Below are positions 34,584-44,270 of a stretch of 50,012 bases of DNA, piece after piece. The position numbers were made by a program, and so were the translations under genes. The notes under the pieces were generated by a model. That model did not search any database, had not been told where the DNA came from, and worked only from the letters and a program-made list of their open reading frames with translations. Origin of the DNA: an uncultured Odoribacter sp. (GTDB lineage: Bacteria > Bacteroidota > Bacteroidia > Bacteroidales > Marinifilaceae). Within the stretch, counting starts at the first letter, position 1; each line of letters starts with the position of its first letter. The DNA is taken from positions 1-50,012 of the forward strand of contig CAJURM010000015.1 of the NCBI GenBank assembly GCA_910589025.1. The letters run 5' to 3'.

Positions 34584-36695
34584 ATGGCAACTTTACAAAC
34601 TATCAGAAACCGTGGTGGACTACTTGTAAGTATTGTAATCGGTCTGGCTCTTGTGGCATTTATCGTAGGTGATGCTTTAAGTTCGGGAGCCGGTATTTTC
34701 AACAGTTCCAGAAATGAAGTGGGAGAAATAGCAGGCGAAAGCATTTCCATCATGGATTATCAGAATAAGATAAACAAAAATGAGGAGATGGTGAAAATGA
34801 TGAACGGCGCATCCGCTCTTAACGACGAACAGCAAACCATGTTGCGGGAAAATACCTGGCAGCAGATGGTGATGGATATCGTTATGAACCGGGAATATGA
34901 CGAACTGGGCATCACAGTGAGCGGCGATGAACTTTATGACATGCTGCTGGGAGATAATATGAATCCTTCGGTACGCCAGATGTTTGGCAATGCCGACCCG
35001 AACCAGATCAGAGCTTATATCAAAAGTCTGATGGATCTTCCTGCCAGCAATCCGCAAAAAGCATTTTGGCTGAACCTGGAAGAACAGCTTACCACGACAC
35101 GCAAATTAGCCAAATACAATGACCTTTTGGCCAAAGCATTATATACGACAGACGCCCAGGCAGAAGAGGCGGTTGAAAACGGAGCTGCCAAAGCAGATAT
35201 CAGCTACATTGTAAAAAACTATGCGTCTGTTGAAGATTCTACGATTCAGGTAAGTAATGATGAAATTAAAAGTTATTACGAATCACACAAGAAATTGTTT
35301 GAACAGCCCGAATCCAGAAAAATCGTCTATGTTAATTTTGATGTAGAAGCCTCCGGAGAAGATTTCACTGAAACAGAGAAGTGGGTGGCAAAATTAATTC
35401 CGGAATTTGCCGAAACAGAAAATCCGCAGGAATTTGTAGACTTATCTTCAGACAAGAAGTTTGACGTTTTTTATTATAAGAAATCTGAAATTACAAACGA
35501 TAAATTAGCCGATTTTCTTTTCAATGCTAAAAATACGGTTTACGGTCCTTATGTAGAAGACAATTCATATCGTATCAGCCGTGTAGCAAGTCGCAAGATG
35601 TTGCCCGACTCTGTCAGAGCACGCCATATCCTGATCGCTCCGGAGAACAACAATTATGCCCAGGCTAAAAATATAGCCGACAGTTTGGCCGGATTATTGA
35701 AAAAAGGTGCTGATTTCGAAACGCTGGCAAAGCAATTTTCAGCTGATCAGAATTCTGCTGTGAATGGTGGAGATTTAGGGTGGTTTGGTCCCAGAATGAT
35801 GGTTCAGCCGTTCAGCGATACCGCTTTTTTTGCTAAAGTGAGGGACATCAAGGTTGTTCTGACTCAATTCGGAGCACATGTACTACAGGTTACCAACCGC
35901 GCAAAACCTGTTGAAAAAATCCAGATAGCAACAATTGAGAAAGAGATTACTCCTTCACAGGCTACTATTAACAAAATCTATAATGAGGCCCGGAATTTTG
36001 CCGCTCGCGTAAATAATCAAGCCGATTTTGATAAGAGTGTCAGCGATTTTAATCTGAGCAAACGGATTGCCACACTTAATAAAAACGATAAAAATATTGC
36101 AGGTATGGATAATGCCCGCGAATTGGTCAGACAGACTTATTTGTCCTCTACTCCGGGAGAGGTTATTTTGAACAATGAAGGTTCTAATATTTTTGACGCA
36201 GGTAATAAATTCACTATTGCTATTCTGACTGATGTGCAGGAGGAAGGTGTAGCTCCCGTAAACACGGTAGCAGGCACGATTAAACGTGAATTGATCCGCA
36301 AAAAGAAAGCAGAAGTACTGGAAAAAGAACTCCAGGCAGCAATCAACGGAAGTGAGAGTCTGTTGTCTGTTGCCCAAAAAGCAGGATTAGAGGTAAAAGA
36401 GGCCTCCGATTTATCTTTTAATTCTTTCCAGATTCCGGGAGCAGGTATCGAACCGAAAGTTATTGCTTCTGCAACTCTGGCAGAACAAGGAAAGATTTCC
36501 GGACCGATAGCTGGTAATCAAGGTGTTTATGTCATTATGGTTAATAATAAAACCGTAGAGGATGTAACTCCGGAATCAGTTGCCCAAAGCAAAACAGGCA
36601 TGGACCAATCCAACAAATACCGCGCTAATTACCAGGCTGCACAAGCTCTTTTGAAAAATGCAGAAATCAAAGACACAAGATACAAGTTCTATTAA
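34584..36695 (+). CDS. PpiD/SurA-like peptidyl-prolyl isomerase, membrane-anchored
   Basis: A protein of 703 residues. One N-terminal membrane helix (about 12-32, LLVSIVIGLALVAFIVGDAL) anchors a large periplasmic part. A SurA-N/PpiD-type chaperone domain follows (about 45-200; ISIMDYQNKINKNEEMV, MVMDIVMNREYDELGI). The parvulin-type PPIC domain is at about 340-440 (SVRARHILIAPENN, FETLAKQFSADQNSA, GGDLGWFGPRMMVQPFSD). The C-terminal region resembles a second, non-catalytic rotamase unit. It probably helps fold exported and outer-membrane proteins such as the porin in this window. Length is a little above E. coli PpiD (623). Confidence 0.88.
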   Translation: MATLQTIRNRGGLLVSIVIGLALVAFIVGDALSSGAGIFNSSRNEVGEIAGESISIMDYQNKINKNEEMVKMMNGASALNDEQQTMLRENTWQQMVMDIVMNREYDELGITVSGDELYDMLLGDNMNPSVRQMFGNADPNQIRAYIKSLMDLPASNPQKAFWLNLEEQLTTTRKLAKYNDLLAKALYTTDAQAEEAVENGAAKADISYIVKNYASVEDSTIQVSNDEIKSYYESHKKLFEQPESRKIVYVNFDVEASGEDFTETEKWVAKLIPEFAETENPQEFVDLSSDKKFDVFYYKKSEITNDKLADFLFNAKNTVYGPYVEDNSYRISRVASRKMLPDSVRARHILIAPENNNYAQAKNIADSLAGLLKKGADFETLAKQFSADQNSAVNGGDLGWFGPRMMVQPFSDTAFFAKVRDIKVVLTQFGAHVLQVTNRAKPVEKIQIATIEKEITPSQATINKIYNEARNFAARVNNQADFDKSVSDFNLSKRIATLNKNDKNIAGMDNARELVRQTYLSSTPGEVILNNEGSNIFDAGNKFTIAILTDVQEEGVAPVNTVAGTIKRELIRKKKAEVLEKELQAAINGSESLLSVAQKAGLEVKEASDLSFNSFQIPGAGIEPKVIASATLAEQGKISGPIAGNQGVYVIMVNNKTVEDVTPESVAQSKTGMDQSNKYRANYQAAQALLKNAEIKDTRYKFY

Positions 36696-36720
36696 TCTTT
36701 GACGAACCAACAGTATATTT

Positions 36721-36752
36721 CAGGAGGAGTTCAGGCTCCTCCTGATTTTTTT
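36721..36752 (+). terminator. Rho-independent terminator after the PpiD-like gene
   Basis: CAGGAGGAG and CTCCTCCTG form a perfect 9-bp stem around TTCAGG, followed by A and seven T residues. It is oriented for the plus-strand gene and lies between convergent genes. Confidence 0.85.
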
Positions 36753-36762
36753 ATGTGCCGAA

Positions 36763-37758
36763 TTATTTATAAAAGTTTTTTATGAACATTCCCTGAGGTT
36801 TCCTATGAAGGATTCCATACAGAAATACAGCATGTATAAAGCCGATGCCGTAAGCCGTCAATTGAATGAAAGAAGCAATTACCGATAAAAAAGCGACTTT
36901 TACATTTTTGTTCAAACGTAAAGAGTCTGTAAAGAAAAGAAGAGCTAACAAACCGATGGCCAATAGGTAATAAGGGGATAAAAAACAGCTTGCTGCCAAA
37001 CATATTAAACATCCGATAACAAAAACAGAGGGCAAGAAATGTACCAACTTTAAGGATTGAGGATGCAAACGGAACAAGTTAATCCGCGCCATCCCGGAAT
37101 TGTATACTTGTTTGAAAAATTTCCGGAAGGAGGTGCGCCGTTTATGGTAGACATACGCTTCGGGCAATAAGCAAGTGTCAAAACCAGCTTCCATAATCCG
37201 GATACTCATATCGATATCTTCCCCGAAACGCAAACCTCTGAAACCTTCGGTAAACTCAAAAACCTTTTTTGAAAATCCCATGTTGAAACTACGGGGATGG
37301 AACTTTTCCATGGTTTTTTTTTGTCCCCGTATGCCGCCGGTGGTGAAAAAAGAGGTCATGGAATAATTTATAGCCTTCTGAATGGAGGTGAAAGAATGAT
37401 GTGCCCGATCCGGCCCACCAAAAGCATCTATCTTCTTCGTCTGACAAGCCTGCTTTATCACTGCTATGTATTCTGACGGAACAATGCAATCAGAATCCAA
37501 AAACAGGAGATACTCTCCTCCTGCACAATTTGCCCCATAATTCCGGCTTAACCCCGGTCCGCTATTCTCTTTGTAAAAATATTTGACGTCCAATAAATCC
37601 CCATAACTTGTAACAACCTGTTCGGAACGTTCCTGTGAACCGTCTTCAACGATGATTACTTCAAAATCCTTACAAGTCTGCACAGCCAAACTACCCAAGA
37701 GTTCTTTGACCTCTTGCGGACGGTTGTATACGGGAATGATAATCGAAAAATAGGCCAT
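36763..37758 (-). CDS. GT2 glycosyltransferase with C-terminal membrane helices
   Basis: A protein of 331 residues. MAYFSIIIPVYNRPQEVKEL opens a GT-A fold; VIIVEDGSQERS and LLFLDSDCIVPSEY give the DxD-type metal site, and FGEDIDMSIRIMEAG resembles the catalytic (E/D)D motif region. Two or three hydrophobic segments after about residue 235 anchor it in the membrane. An alternative start at 37776 would overlap the previous gene. Most promoter-distal gene of the minus-strand glycan locus in this window. Donor and acceptor unknown. Confidence 0.82.
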   Translation of the reverse strand: MAYFSIIIPVYNRPQEVKELLGSLAVQTCKDFEVIIVEDGSQERSEQVVTSYGDLLDVKYFYKENSGPGLSRNYGANCAGGEYLLFLDSDCIVPSEYIAVIKQACQTKKIDAFGGPDRAHHSFTSIQKAINYSMTSFFTTGGIRGQKKTMEKFHPRSFNMGFSKKVFEFTEGFRGLRFGEDIDMSIRIMEAGFDTCLLPEAYVYHKRRTSFRKFFKQVYNSGMARINLFRLHPQSLKLVHFLPSVFVIGCLICLAASCFLSPYYLLAIGLLALLFFTDSLRLNKNVKVAFLSVIASFIQLTAYGIGFIHAVFLYGILHRKPQGMFIKNFYK

Positions 37759-37768
37759 CACTTTGTTT

Positions 37769-38530
37769 TTAAACAATTCTTTTTATCCATTTCGCCCAAT
37801 AAAAACGGATGGCAAACCAGAGGTGAAGAAAAAAAACAGGAATACGGCCATAATAAAACGCCATAATCCGGTAGCGCTCTTTTAAAGAGGTCTTCTGGTT
37901 GGAGGTTGTCAATCCTTCGTTCAGGTAATTAATCAGGCGTAAATGGGTATTTTGAATGTTTCCTGTCCTTTTCATACATCGGATGCACCAATCAAAATCC
38001 GAAGAATAATGATATTTCAAATCATACAAGGGAGCCAATGTGCGTTTCACCACAAATGCCTGGTGGCAAACGAGCATCCCCATCCGAAAGCTTTTCCAAT
38101 TCAGCTGCTTCGGTGCCTTCAAGCGGCGATGGGCAATAAACCTGCCTTCCGTATCCACCAAATCCGTCTCCCCATATAAAATGTCAGGCAGTTGATTTTT
38201 TTGTGCTATTTCTGCTATTCCCGCAATGGTGTCCGGTCGCTGTAAAGTATCTCCAGCATTCAAAAACAGTACATAATCCCCTGATGCTTTCCGGAGGCCC
38301 TTGTTCATTGCATCATAAAGCCCTCTGTCCGGTTCACTCACCCAATAGGCCAATTGGCCGGCATAACGCTTGATGTTATCTACTGTCGCATCTTTCGAAG
38401 CTCCATCAATAATAATATATTCAATATTCGGATACGACTGCCGGAAAACACATTCCATGGTTCGTTCCAGCACCTTTTCAGCATTAAAGGTAACTGTTAT
38501 GATTGAAAAAGAAGGTGCCTTTGCTTCCAT
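37769..38530 (-). CDS. GT2 glycosyltransferase (WcaA/EpsE-like)
   Basis: A protein of 253 residues starting MEAKAPSFSIITVTFNAEKV. The marks YIIIDGASKDATVDNI, SEPDRGLYDAMNKGLRKASGDY and FLNAGDTL are characteristic of a GT2 subgroup found in capsule and exopolysaccharide clusters. The catalytic-region SSDFDWCIRC follows. The start codon overlaps the stop of the YfhO-like gene (TAATG), so this shorter start is preferred over one at 38557. Substrates unknown. Confidence 0.85.
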   Translation of the reverse strand: MEAKAPSFSIITVTFNAEKVLERTMECVFRQSYPNIEYIIIDGASKDATVDNIKRYAGQLAYWVSEPDRGLYDAMNKGLRKASGDYVLFLNAGDTLQRPDTIAGIAEIAQKNQLPDILYGETDLVDTEGRFIAHRRLKAPKQLNWKSFRMGMLVCHQAFVVKRTLAPLYDLKYHYSSDFDWCIRCMKRTGNIQNTHLRLINYLNEGLTTSNQKTSLKERYRIMAFYYGRIPVFFLHLWFAIRFYWAKWIKRIV

Positions 38531-40965
38531 TATTTTTTCTTCTTCACGGCCCTCCAAACAGCCAATCCAACTAATCCCAGCAATGAGATTCCGACGATTA
38601 TTGAACCTATCAATGAAATTTGTTTGCCACGCAAATAGACTTCATCTATACATTTCAGTTCTATCTTATGTTCTCCTACCGGAATGGACAGACCCCGCAA
38701 AATATAATTCACCCGCACCAAGGGGACTTCTTTGCCATCTATATAAGCTTTCCAGGTTTTATAAAATACTTCCGAGAATACAGCAAAATGAGGCTGACTG
38801 CTTCGACTCTCATAGACAAGCTCACCGGGATTTACGTATTCTTTCAAACGAATAAAGTCGGCAGTATCCTGGACAGGCAGCAAGGTCTCCCAAGCAATAT
38901 TCTGCTTTTTCCATGCTTTATCAATCACAGCCGTTTTTGCCGGGTCAACATCTTTCAAGAAACGAATTTCCTCATCCGGAGTATCGACCCACTTCAATTC
39001 ATCCACAAACCATACGTTTCCTAAAGCCTGTTCATTTTTCTGGACCTGTGGTCCTTGTTGCGAAGGGACTATAATATAACGTGTGTTGAGCATATTCAGC
39101 ACGTTCATATTAATCTCTTTAGTAAAATAGTAATCGATGATATCTTGATAACGCCGCAGTTTAGCCGGGCTATACCCACCAATCGACTTATGAAAATAAG
39201 AGGTCATGGATTCATTAAAGGTATTGGTGGACAAATTCAATACCCGGTAGTCCGGATCTTTATCCTGTAAAATCAAACGATCGGCAGGCGTTGCAACAAT
39301 CTCTTTTGCCTGTCGCTTCGGTACAAAGCTATCCTTGTTCAAGAAACGTTTATCCACCATCCATAAATCCAGAAGTATCAATATCCCCATCAAAATAAGT
39401 AAATGCTTCGTATGTAAGGATTTCTTTATGTAGAACCATAATCCCCCAAAAGCCGCAGCGATGAAAAAGAATGAACGCCAGGCATCTGCTGATAACAGAT
39501 ACTGCCGATCAGCACGCAAAGCCTCTACCAATTGCGGATAATTCCGGTAAGTCGCATCTGTCGGAGAAGAAAAACTCATCAAACCGCTTCCAAATAAAGC
39601 AAAAAGCAAGCATAATCCCCCGGTAATACCCGCCGCCCTATACATCGGCCGAAGATACTGCATGCGGTTTTCTTTGTTACAGATAATCTCTTTCAGCGCC
39701 AAGACCGCCATAGTGACCATAGTCAATTCAGCTATAACCAAGGCCATCGCCGGCACCCGGAATTTATTGTATAATGGCAGATGATAAAACAGGAAATCAT
39801 TGACTATAGCAAAGTTTCTCCCCCAAGACAGGACGAGCGAAATAATTGTAGCTGCTAAAAGCCACCATTTTTCACGTCCTTTTAAGATTTGCATACCTAA
39901 AAGAAAGAGAAAACAAATAATTGCACCCACATAGGTCGGTCCTCCAGTAAAAGGCTGGTCACCCCAATAGGTCGGTGCATGTTTGCAAAATTGGTCCGCC
40001 TGCCCAGAGGAACGCAGTAATTCATAGGTGTCGGATGTTTTCCCAATATTGTAATGGGAACTCGCACCATAAAAATCCGGTATTAACAGGGTCATGCTCT
40101 CCCCCTTTCCATAACTCCAGGCAAAAGCATAGTCAATATCTAATCCCGAACTCTCTTTTTGCCCCTGAGCATTATTCTGTAACACGGCTCCGCCTCTCAT
40201 CGACTCCTTTGTATAGTCCATTGTAGTCAAAAGATGACCTACTGCCGGCAAAACAGCCAGACAGCCGACTACGAACAATATTGCCGATGATTTAAAAAAA
40301 TCCTTTACCGTATGTTCACGAATGGCATAAATCAGATAAACAATTCCCAGTACCAAAATTATCAACAAAAGATAATAGGTTATCTGCTGATGATTCCAAT
40401 ATATGTTCAATCCGGCAAACATCAATGTTATAATTGTCCCCCACAGATATTTTTTACGATAACACAAAATAACCCCTCCGATAATCGGTGCCATAGTCGC
40501 CATCACCAGGGCTTTATTGACATGTCCGGCCTCAATAATCAGAATGTTATAGGTAGCAAAAGCATACGCCACCGCCCCTATAGCACTGAGCCAAGACTTA
40601 CATCCTATGGAAATTAAGAAAATATAAAAGCCAAGCAGATAAAGAAATACAATACTTACATTGGGGAAAATATTCCATAACAACAAAGCCCGTCCTATTT
40701 CCGAAAAAAGATTGAAAACAGGAGGTAAAAAAGTATAGTTCGCAGGCATCCCACCAAACATCCGGTTCGACCAAAAAGCATATTCACCCGTCTCTTCATG
40801 ATAATCCCTCAGGTCTTTCCCCATGCCTTGTGCACTTATCGCATCCCCCTGCGGTAAGGCTTTATTATCCAAAACCGCCGGGGCAAAATAAATTATGCCT
40901 ATCACTATAAAAACCAATACAGCAATAATATGAGGTATCCTTTTTTTCAAAAATTCTTTCATCAT
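38530..40965 (-). CDS. YfhO-family multi-spanning membrane protein
   Basis: An integral-membrane protein of 811 residues with about 12 hydrophobic helices. It has a first extracytoplasmic loop containing LPQGDAISAQGMGKDLRDYH, and a C-terminal beta-rich domain of about 200 residues (from about 575, NLSTNTFNESMTSYFHKSIG) followed by a final helix and lysine tail. This layout matches the YfhO family, a GT-C-like group linked to glycosylation of polymers such as teichoic acids in Firmicutes. Its role in Bacteroidetes is not established. In this locus it may transfer a lipid-linked sugar; that is inference. Own promoter element at 40993-41000. Confidence 0.85.
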   Translation of the reverse strand: MMKEFLKKRIPHIIAVLVFIVIGIIYFAPAVLDNKALPQGDAISAQGMGKDLRDYHEETGEYAFWSNRMFGGMPANYTFLPPVFNLFSEIGRALLLWNIFPNVSIVFLYLLGFYIFLISIGCKSWLSAIGAVAYAFATYNILIIEAGHVNKALVMATMAPIIGGVILCYRKKYLWGTIITLMFAGLNIYWNHQQITYYLLLIILVLGIVYLIYAIREHTVKDFFKSSAILFVVGCLAVLPAVGHLLTTMDYTKESMRGGAVLQNNAQGQKESSGLDIDYAFAWSYGKGESMTLLIPDFYGASSHYNIGKTSDTYELLRSSGQADQFCKHAPTYWGDQPFTGGPTYVGAIICFLFLLGMQILKGREKWWLLAATIISLVLSWGRNFAIVNDFLFYHLPLYNKFRVPAMALVIAELTMVTMAVLALKEIICNKENRMQYLRPMYRAAGITGGLCLLFALFGSGLMSFSSPTDATYRNYPQLVEALRADRQYLLSADAWRSFFFIAAAFGGLWFYIKKSLHTKHLLILMGILILLDLWMVDKRFLNKDSFVPKRQAKEIVATPADRLILQDKDPDYRVLNLSTNTFNESMTSYFHKSIGGYSPAKLRRYQDIIDYYFTKEINMNVLNMLNTRYIIVPSQQGPQVQKNEQALGNVWFVDELKWVDTPDEEIRFLKDVDPAKTAVIDKAWKKQNIAWETLLPVQDTADFIRLKEYVNPGELVYESRSSQPHFAVFSEVFYKTWKAYIDGKEVPLVRVNYILRGLSIPVGEHKIELKCIDEVYLRGKQISLIGSIIVGISLLGLVGLAVWRAVKKKK

Positions 40966-40992
40966 TTTATTTCAAATTATTTACCAGTGCAA

Positions 40993-41000
40993 CAAAGATA
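40993..41000 (-). promoter_or_regulatory. Bacteroidetes -7 element (TATCTTTG) for the YfhO-like gene and GT2 genes
   Basis: An exact TAnnTTTG match on the minus strand, 27 bp before the YfhO-like start. It suggests that this gene and the two GT2 genes after it form their own transcript inside the glycan locus. Confidence 0.5.
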
Positions 41001-41022
41001 GAAAAACAAGACAAAGGGATGC

Positions 41023-42303
41023 TTACTTTGTTCTATTTTTGTAAGACAATAACTCCGAATATAATTGAGAAAAACGCTCTGCAATTAATTTCTCCGAATA
41101 ATAATCAACCACTTTTTTACGTGCATTCTCAGACACTTCCTGAATGTCTGCCTGATTCAATAACCAGCATATTCCTTTCATCAAATCATGGCTATCCTTA
41201 TAACGCGCCACATAGCCATTATATTTATGATCTATCATTTCGGGTATGCCTCCTGTATCAAATCCTACAACCGGCGTACCGCATGCCATAGATTCCATAA
41301 TCATGTTCGGCAGATTTTCTTCTAAAGAAGGCAAGACAAACAAACTTGCCGCATTATACCAATCTGCTATTTTCTCCTCGTCCGTTAGAAAACCGGTAAA
41401 GTGTGCCGGATAAGGAATATCCTGAGGAATTTCAAGCCCGGCTTCCCCCATAAATATCAATTCCAGCCTTCCACGTAATTCCGGTATTGCGCGATTTAAT
41501 AACCGCAACGCCTCAAAATAATATTCAAACCCTTTCCTTACATCTCCGACTTTGGCTGCACCGAAAAGTAAAAAATAGCTATCCATAGATAATCCCAGCC
41601 TTTTTCTGACTTCCAACTTATCTAAAGGCGAAAATAAATTTGTATCCAACGGATTAGGTATCGTTACGACTTTTGAGTACTTTAACAAACTACTTTTTTC
41701 AGTTCGGGATCTTAACCAATCACTGCAAGCAACAAAAAGTATATTTTCATACCCCACTCGAAGTTTCTTTTGAAAAACACGGTAAGAAAGATCTTTGTTC
41801 CCGGACAATTTTAGAAAAAAACAATTCCCGCAATTTTGTGTATAATGTGAACAATCCCGCGCATGATGACAAATTCCTGTACAAGGCCACATATCATGCA
41901 TTGTCCAAACCATCGGCTTTCCTAATTCGACTAATCTATGAATATCTTTTAAGGATAACATCCCCTGGTTAATCCAATGCAAATGAATAATATCCGCTTC
42001 TTTTACCTCTTTTAGCTTAGTAATATTCATTCCGGTGTTTGCGATGGAAACTGCAAACAAATTTTTTCTTGAAAAAAAATTATTCAACCCAATCACCAAA
42101 CGTTCATATACGAAACGCACACGATTTATCCATTTCCGATTTTTCGATTCCCCGATTGATATTACATCCGGATCGGTAGTTTGTTTATCCCGAACCAACA
42201 TCTTTACCGAAATTCCCTGCTTTTTCAAGGCTATCATCAGACGTTTACAGGCAACAGCCGCTCCCCCCCGATTCTCGGAAGTATTTACTAATAAAACTCT
42301 CAT
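41023..42303 (-). CDS. GT4 (GT-B fold) glycosyltransferase
   Basis: A protein of 426 residues. It begins MRVLLVNTSENRGGAAVACK with the N-terminal GT-B glycine loop. HLHWINQGMLSLKDI and WTMHDMWPCTGICHH are typical of a WcaC/WbaZ-like GT4 group, as is a Cys cluster (CHHARDCSHYTQNCGNC) that may bind metal. The C-terminal domain has LFGAAKVGDVRKGFEYYFEA and the nucleotide-sugar site FVLPSLEENLPNMIMESMAC with its E-x7-E pair. Sugar specificity cannot be assigned. Confidence 0.88.
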   Translation of the reverse strand: MRVLLVNTSENRGGAAVACKRLMIALKKQGISVKMLVRDKQTTDPDVISIGESKNRKWINRVRFVYERLVIGLNNFFSRKNLFAVSIANTGMNITKLKEVKEADIIHLHWINQGMLSLKDIHRLVELGKPMVWTMHDMWPCTGICHHARDCSHYTQNCGNCFFLKLSGNKDLSYRVFQKKLRVGYENILFVACSDWLRSRTEKSSLLKYSKVVTIPNPLDTNLFSPLDKLEVRKRLGLSMDSYFLLFGAAKVGDVRKGFEYYFEALRLLNRAIPELRGRLELIFMGEAGLEIPQDIPYPAHFTGFLTDEEKIADWYNAASLFVLPSLEENLPNMIMESMACGTPVVGFDTGGIPEMIDHKYNGYVARYKDSHDLMKGICWLLNQADIQEVSENARKKVVDYYSEKLIAERFSQLYSELLSYKNRTK

Positions 42304-42429
42304 CTCAAAGATTCAAAGTATTTGATTTCATTCCATCAAATTGTTATTTTCTTTCAAAAAAAGCTCTATAAAACCACAAAATCAAAAGAGAATTTATACA
42401 TTAACTTCTGCTTCAAGCCCCATATATCT

Positions 42430-43413
42430 TTACAAACTCCTATTTTTATCAAAGGAAAGATACATTAAAATTGGCTGTAAAAATGCTCTGGAATATGAAT
42501 ATATTTTATTTGATTCTTTATAATAAAATATTTTATCCCGATTTCGTATACAAAGCCTGCTGGCTTTCCAAAAAGAAAAAAAAGTTTGCCTAGCCAAACA
42601 TTGGCAAAGTTTTTGCGCTTCTACAAAATCTTTTTCCGAAGAATTTAATGTACTTAAAAAACAATAACTGTTTGAAAAAAATTTTTTTATATTTTGTCTT
42701 GTTTGAAAAAATAATTTAAAGGCGCGTCCTACTAAACGAATTCCATGTAATACACTCCTCTGTGTATCCAAAGGCTTTAAATAAGTCACAGCAGAAACAT
42801 GACGCCTTTGATCTACCAATTTTTCCGGCACAAAATAAACTTTATGAAAAGACGATGCAATATACGCTAATTGCCAGTCATACATCACCGGAGATTTTTC
42901 AGAAATATAGTTCAATATTTCTTTTTGAAGTAACATCGTATGTCCCGGAATTACGTTATAAAATATAAGTTTTAATACGGTATGATTAGGCACTCTTTCA
43001 TCAAAATGCCCTACAAGCAATCCTTCACTTGAAAAAGGTTTGGAAAGACAGCAACATAACCAATTATTTCCAATCGCTTGAATTTGTTTTTCAATTTTAT
43101 CAGGTGACCAAATATCATCTTGGTCAGAAATAGCAATATATTCTGTATCAACTTGACGTAAAGCCTCAAAAAAATTCTGATTTACTCCTAATTGAGCCTT
43201 ATTTATTTTATAAAAGAGGTTAGAATGTTTCTCCGCATATTCTTTAATTATTTCTACTGTTTTATCCGTAGAACAATCATCCTGGATATAAATCTTTTCT
43301 ATCGGATAAGTCTGACGAAGGATTGAATCTAATTGTTCCCGAATATATTTCTCACCATTATAAGTGCACATAACAACAGAAACAGACCTTATCTCTGAAC
43401 TTAATTTTGTCAT
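42430..43413 (-). CDS. GT2 glycosyltransferase (rhamnosyltransferase-like)
   Basis: A protein of 327 residues. VSVVMCTYNGEKYIREQLDS, YIQDDCSTDKTVEII and ISDQDDIWSPDKIEKQI are the GT2 motifs of the group often annotated as rhamnosyltransferase or capsule GT2. PGHTMLLQKEIL and YDWQLAYIASSF follow. Start at 43413 forms an ATGA overlap with the upstream gene. The gene is clearly richer in A and T than the housekeeping genes of the window. This, and the 126-bp gap after it, suggests a separately acquired segment. Confidence 0.85.
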   Translation of the reverse strand: MTKLSSEIRSVSVVMCTYNGEKYIREQLDSILRQTYPIEKIYIQDDCSTDKTVEIIKEYAEKHSNLFYKINKAQLGVNQNFFEALRQVDTEYIAISDQDDIWSPDKIEKQIQAIGNNWLCCCLSKPFSSEGLLVGHFDERVPNHTVLKLIFYNVIPGHTMLLQKEILNYISEKSPVMYDWQLAYIASSFHKVYFVPEKLVDQRRHVSAVTYLKPLDTQRSVLHGIRLVGRAFKLFFQTRQNIKKFFSNSYCFLSTLNSSEKDFVEAQKLCQCLARQTFFSFWKASRLCIRNRDKIFYYKESNKIYSYSRAFLQPILMYLSFDKNRSL

Positions 43414-44270
43414 TTCAAACCACAAGTTAATTTCTCAAAAGCATCTATAAATGAAAGCGGATTCATGTTATAAATCTTTACCCTTTTTTTCTTTGCATAT
43501 TCTTCTATATCCACATAATTTTTAAACACAATATAAAGAGAAGCTAATACCATATGAAGTTTCTGGCTATTATCACATATTTGTTTGCCTTCTTTGTTTT
43601 CTGAATAAAAATGGATCTCAGAATGTCTTATACGATTTTTTTCATCCACCCACACATTCTTCAACCAGTCATTATCTGCTCCAAAAAGATAAATTCTCTG
43701 ATAACCGGAATATATCATAAGCATTAAGGCTACATTCAATACATTCTGCGGTCTCACAATACCCCATTGCAAATCATAAATTTTATATTTCAGCCAAGAG
43801 AAACCTTCAAAAGTTGTCTTGTTAAAATAATATACCTGAATATTAGAATTAGAAGATAATAATGCTTTGATTCCTGCTTTTTTTGCCTGATACGGAATAT
43901 ATAACTGTAAAGGCCAGGTCGTTTTATCTACCATGCTCTTAAAAGTTTCCTTAACCAATTGTTGTGGTATCTCATATCCTTTTGCAAACCAGAAAGCAGG
44001 ATCACACAAAACATAAATACTCGGCTTAAATTTCTCATATTGAGCTGATCTTGCCATATGATTAACTGCCAAAAAGTCATATTTAGCCAATACGGCTTTA
44101 TCCTCTTCCAATAATTTTAACAAAGAAGGTCCGTTCCCCATAATAATACACTGAGTGTTCTTACTCTGTATCCGTGGCGTTTTTTTTAAACGGGACAAAC
44201 CTAACAATCTGATTACCGACAATATAGTATCTATCAAATCATATATAATTTGTATCCGCTTATCCTTCAT
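43410..44270 (-). CDS. GNGPSL-motif protein, candidate nonulosonic acid transferase (CstII/Maf-like)
   Basis: A protein of 286 residues. After a short N-terminal helix region, CIIMGNGPSLLKLLEED (about 42-58) gives the nucleotide-binding loop seen in GT42 sialyltransferases (CstII) and in Maf/DUF115 proteins. YDFLAVNHMARS, SIYVLCDPAFW, NVALMLMIYSGYQRIYLFGADNDW and a C-terminal KKKRVKIYNMNPLSFIDAF parallel the CstII layout. It overlaps the CMP-sugar synthetase gene by 11 bp, so it is probably made with it. I infer it uses the CMP-sugar made by the neighbours. A DUF115-type function remains possible. The sequence is AT-rich. Confidence 0.6.
   Translation of the reverse strand: MKDKRIQIIYDLIDTILSVIRLLGLSRLKKTPRIQSKNTQCIIMGNGPSLLKLLEEDKAVLAKYDFLAVNHMARSAQYEKFKPSIYVLCDPAFWFAKGYEIPQQLVKETFKSMVDKTTWPLQLYIPYQAKKAGIKALLSSNSNIQVYYFNKTTFEGFSWLKYKIYDLQWGIVRPQNVLNVALMLMIYSGYQRIYLFGADNDWLKNVWVDEKNRIRHSEIHFYSENKEGKQICDNSQKLHMVLASLYIVFKNYVDIEEYAKKKRVKIYNMNPLSFIDAFEKLTCGLK

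Noticed and set aside
42341..42523. 60-residue plus-strand frame in the gap between GT4 and GT2 genes
   Set aside because: AT-rich low-complexity translation that runs into the GT2 gene on the other strand, with no supporting context.
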